Notes under the pieces: generated by a model
Told to the model about the DNA's origin: nothing
What the model saw: the letters and a program-made list of their open reading frames with translations, nothing else
The model's database searches: none
Made by a program: the position numbers and the translations under genes
Assembly: GCA_964529155.1 (NCBI GenBank)
Contig: CAZGVV010000089.1
Location: 1 to 5,503 of the forward strand
From: CAZGVV01 sp964529155
Lineage (GTDB): Bacteria > Pseudomonadota > Alphaproteobacteria > Rickettsiales > SXRF01
Direction: 5' to 3'
DNA: 5,503 bases
In this document: one piece after another, positions 5,378 to 5,503 of the stretch
How the letters are laid out: each line of letters starts with the position of its first letter
Numbering within the stretch: position 1 is the stretch's first letter

Positions 5378-5503
5378 ATGGAAAAACAATATGACTTCTA
5401 TGCTCATCGTGCCGCATTATTTGCAATAATTTTAATCCCCTTAGCATTAGCATTCTCACGTCCTGCAGCAGATATATTGCTCATTTTAGTCGATATATTG
5501 TTT
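5378..5503 (+). CDS. N-terminus of a membrane protein, possibly O-antigen ligase/polymerase (partial)
   Basis: The frame opens at ATG 5378 and runs off the right edge with 42 codons and no stop. An in-frame TAG at 5366-5368 rules out a longer start. The peptide begins with a short polar stretch (MEKQYDFYAHR) and becomes strongly hydrophobic, with a first membrane segment at about 12-26 (AALFAIILIPLALAF) and a second from about 30 onward (AADILLILVDILF). A short cytoplasmic lead followed by closely spaced hydrophobic segments with a LALAFSRP-like turn is reminiscent of the start of O-antigen ligase or polymerase proteins. The neighbouring divergent glycosyltransferase fits that idea. With only 42 residues visible the family remains a guess; that this is a polytopic membrane protein is more secure. 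The ribosome binding site is weak. Confidence 0.55.
   Translation, partial: MEKQYDFYAHRAALFAIILIPLALAFSRPAADILLILVDILF

Noticed and set aside
1..5503. CRISPR arrays, tRNA or rRNA genes, insertion sequences, phage or defence genes
   Set aside because: No regularly spaced repeats, RNA gene signatures, transposase motifs or terminal repeats were seen, and almost all the sequence is accounted for by the genes listed.

Overview
The window looks like chromosomal DNA of an alphaproteobacterium of moderate GC content. The evidence is a linked NtrY/NtrX two-component pair of the alphaproteobacterial type, a protein matching the C-terminal domain of alphaproteobacterial NtrC, and a small protein ending in the SFPASDPPS motif that I associate with alphaproteobacterial small proteins. 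I cannot name a genus from the sequence.

Layout. Positions 2-208 (+) are the last 68 codons of argininosuccinate synthase (argG). A 72-base gap holds a consensus -10 hexamer and an inverted repeat that overlaps the ribosome binding site of a 60-residue protein (281-463, +). A 12-bp inverted repeat (469-528) separates this gene from the oppositely transcribed block and probably acts as a terminator for both sides. The minus strand then carries four tightly packed genes, in transcription order: a GT-B glycosyltransferase (5323-4292), a 91-residue stand-alone NtrC DNA-binding domain (4305-4030), ntrY (4029-1966) and ntrX (1938-535). The glycosyltransferase overlaps the NtrC fragment by 14 bases, and the NtrC fragment abuts ntrY with no gap. 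A 54-base divergent spacer leads to the first 42 codons of a membrane protein (5378 onward, +), possibly an O-antigen ligase/polymerase.

How it fits together. In many alphaproteobacteria the order is ntrB-ntrC-ntrY-ntrX. Here ntrB and the receiver and AAA+ domains of NtrC are absent. Only the linker and Fis-type helix-turn-helix of NtrC survive, as a separate gene with its own good ribosome binding site. NtrY keeps its kinase motifs but seems to lack one N-terminal membrane segment. NtrX has a shortened L1 loop without GAFTGA, so it is unlikely to be a classical sigma-54 activator. A surface-polysaccharide glycosyltransferase now leads the apparent operon, which suggests, as inference only, that this NtrYX system is expressed together with envelope functions.

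The most interesting points are the NtrC-derived Fis-like protein in one reading frame with ntrY across a single TAG codon, and the hairpin that could hide the ribosome binding site of the small SFPASDPPS protein. No RNA genes, insertion sequences or CRISPR arrays were seen.
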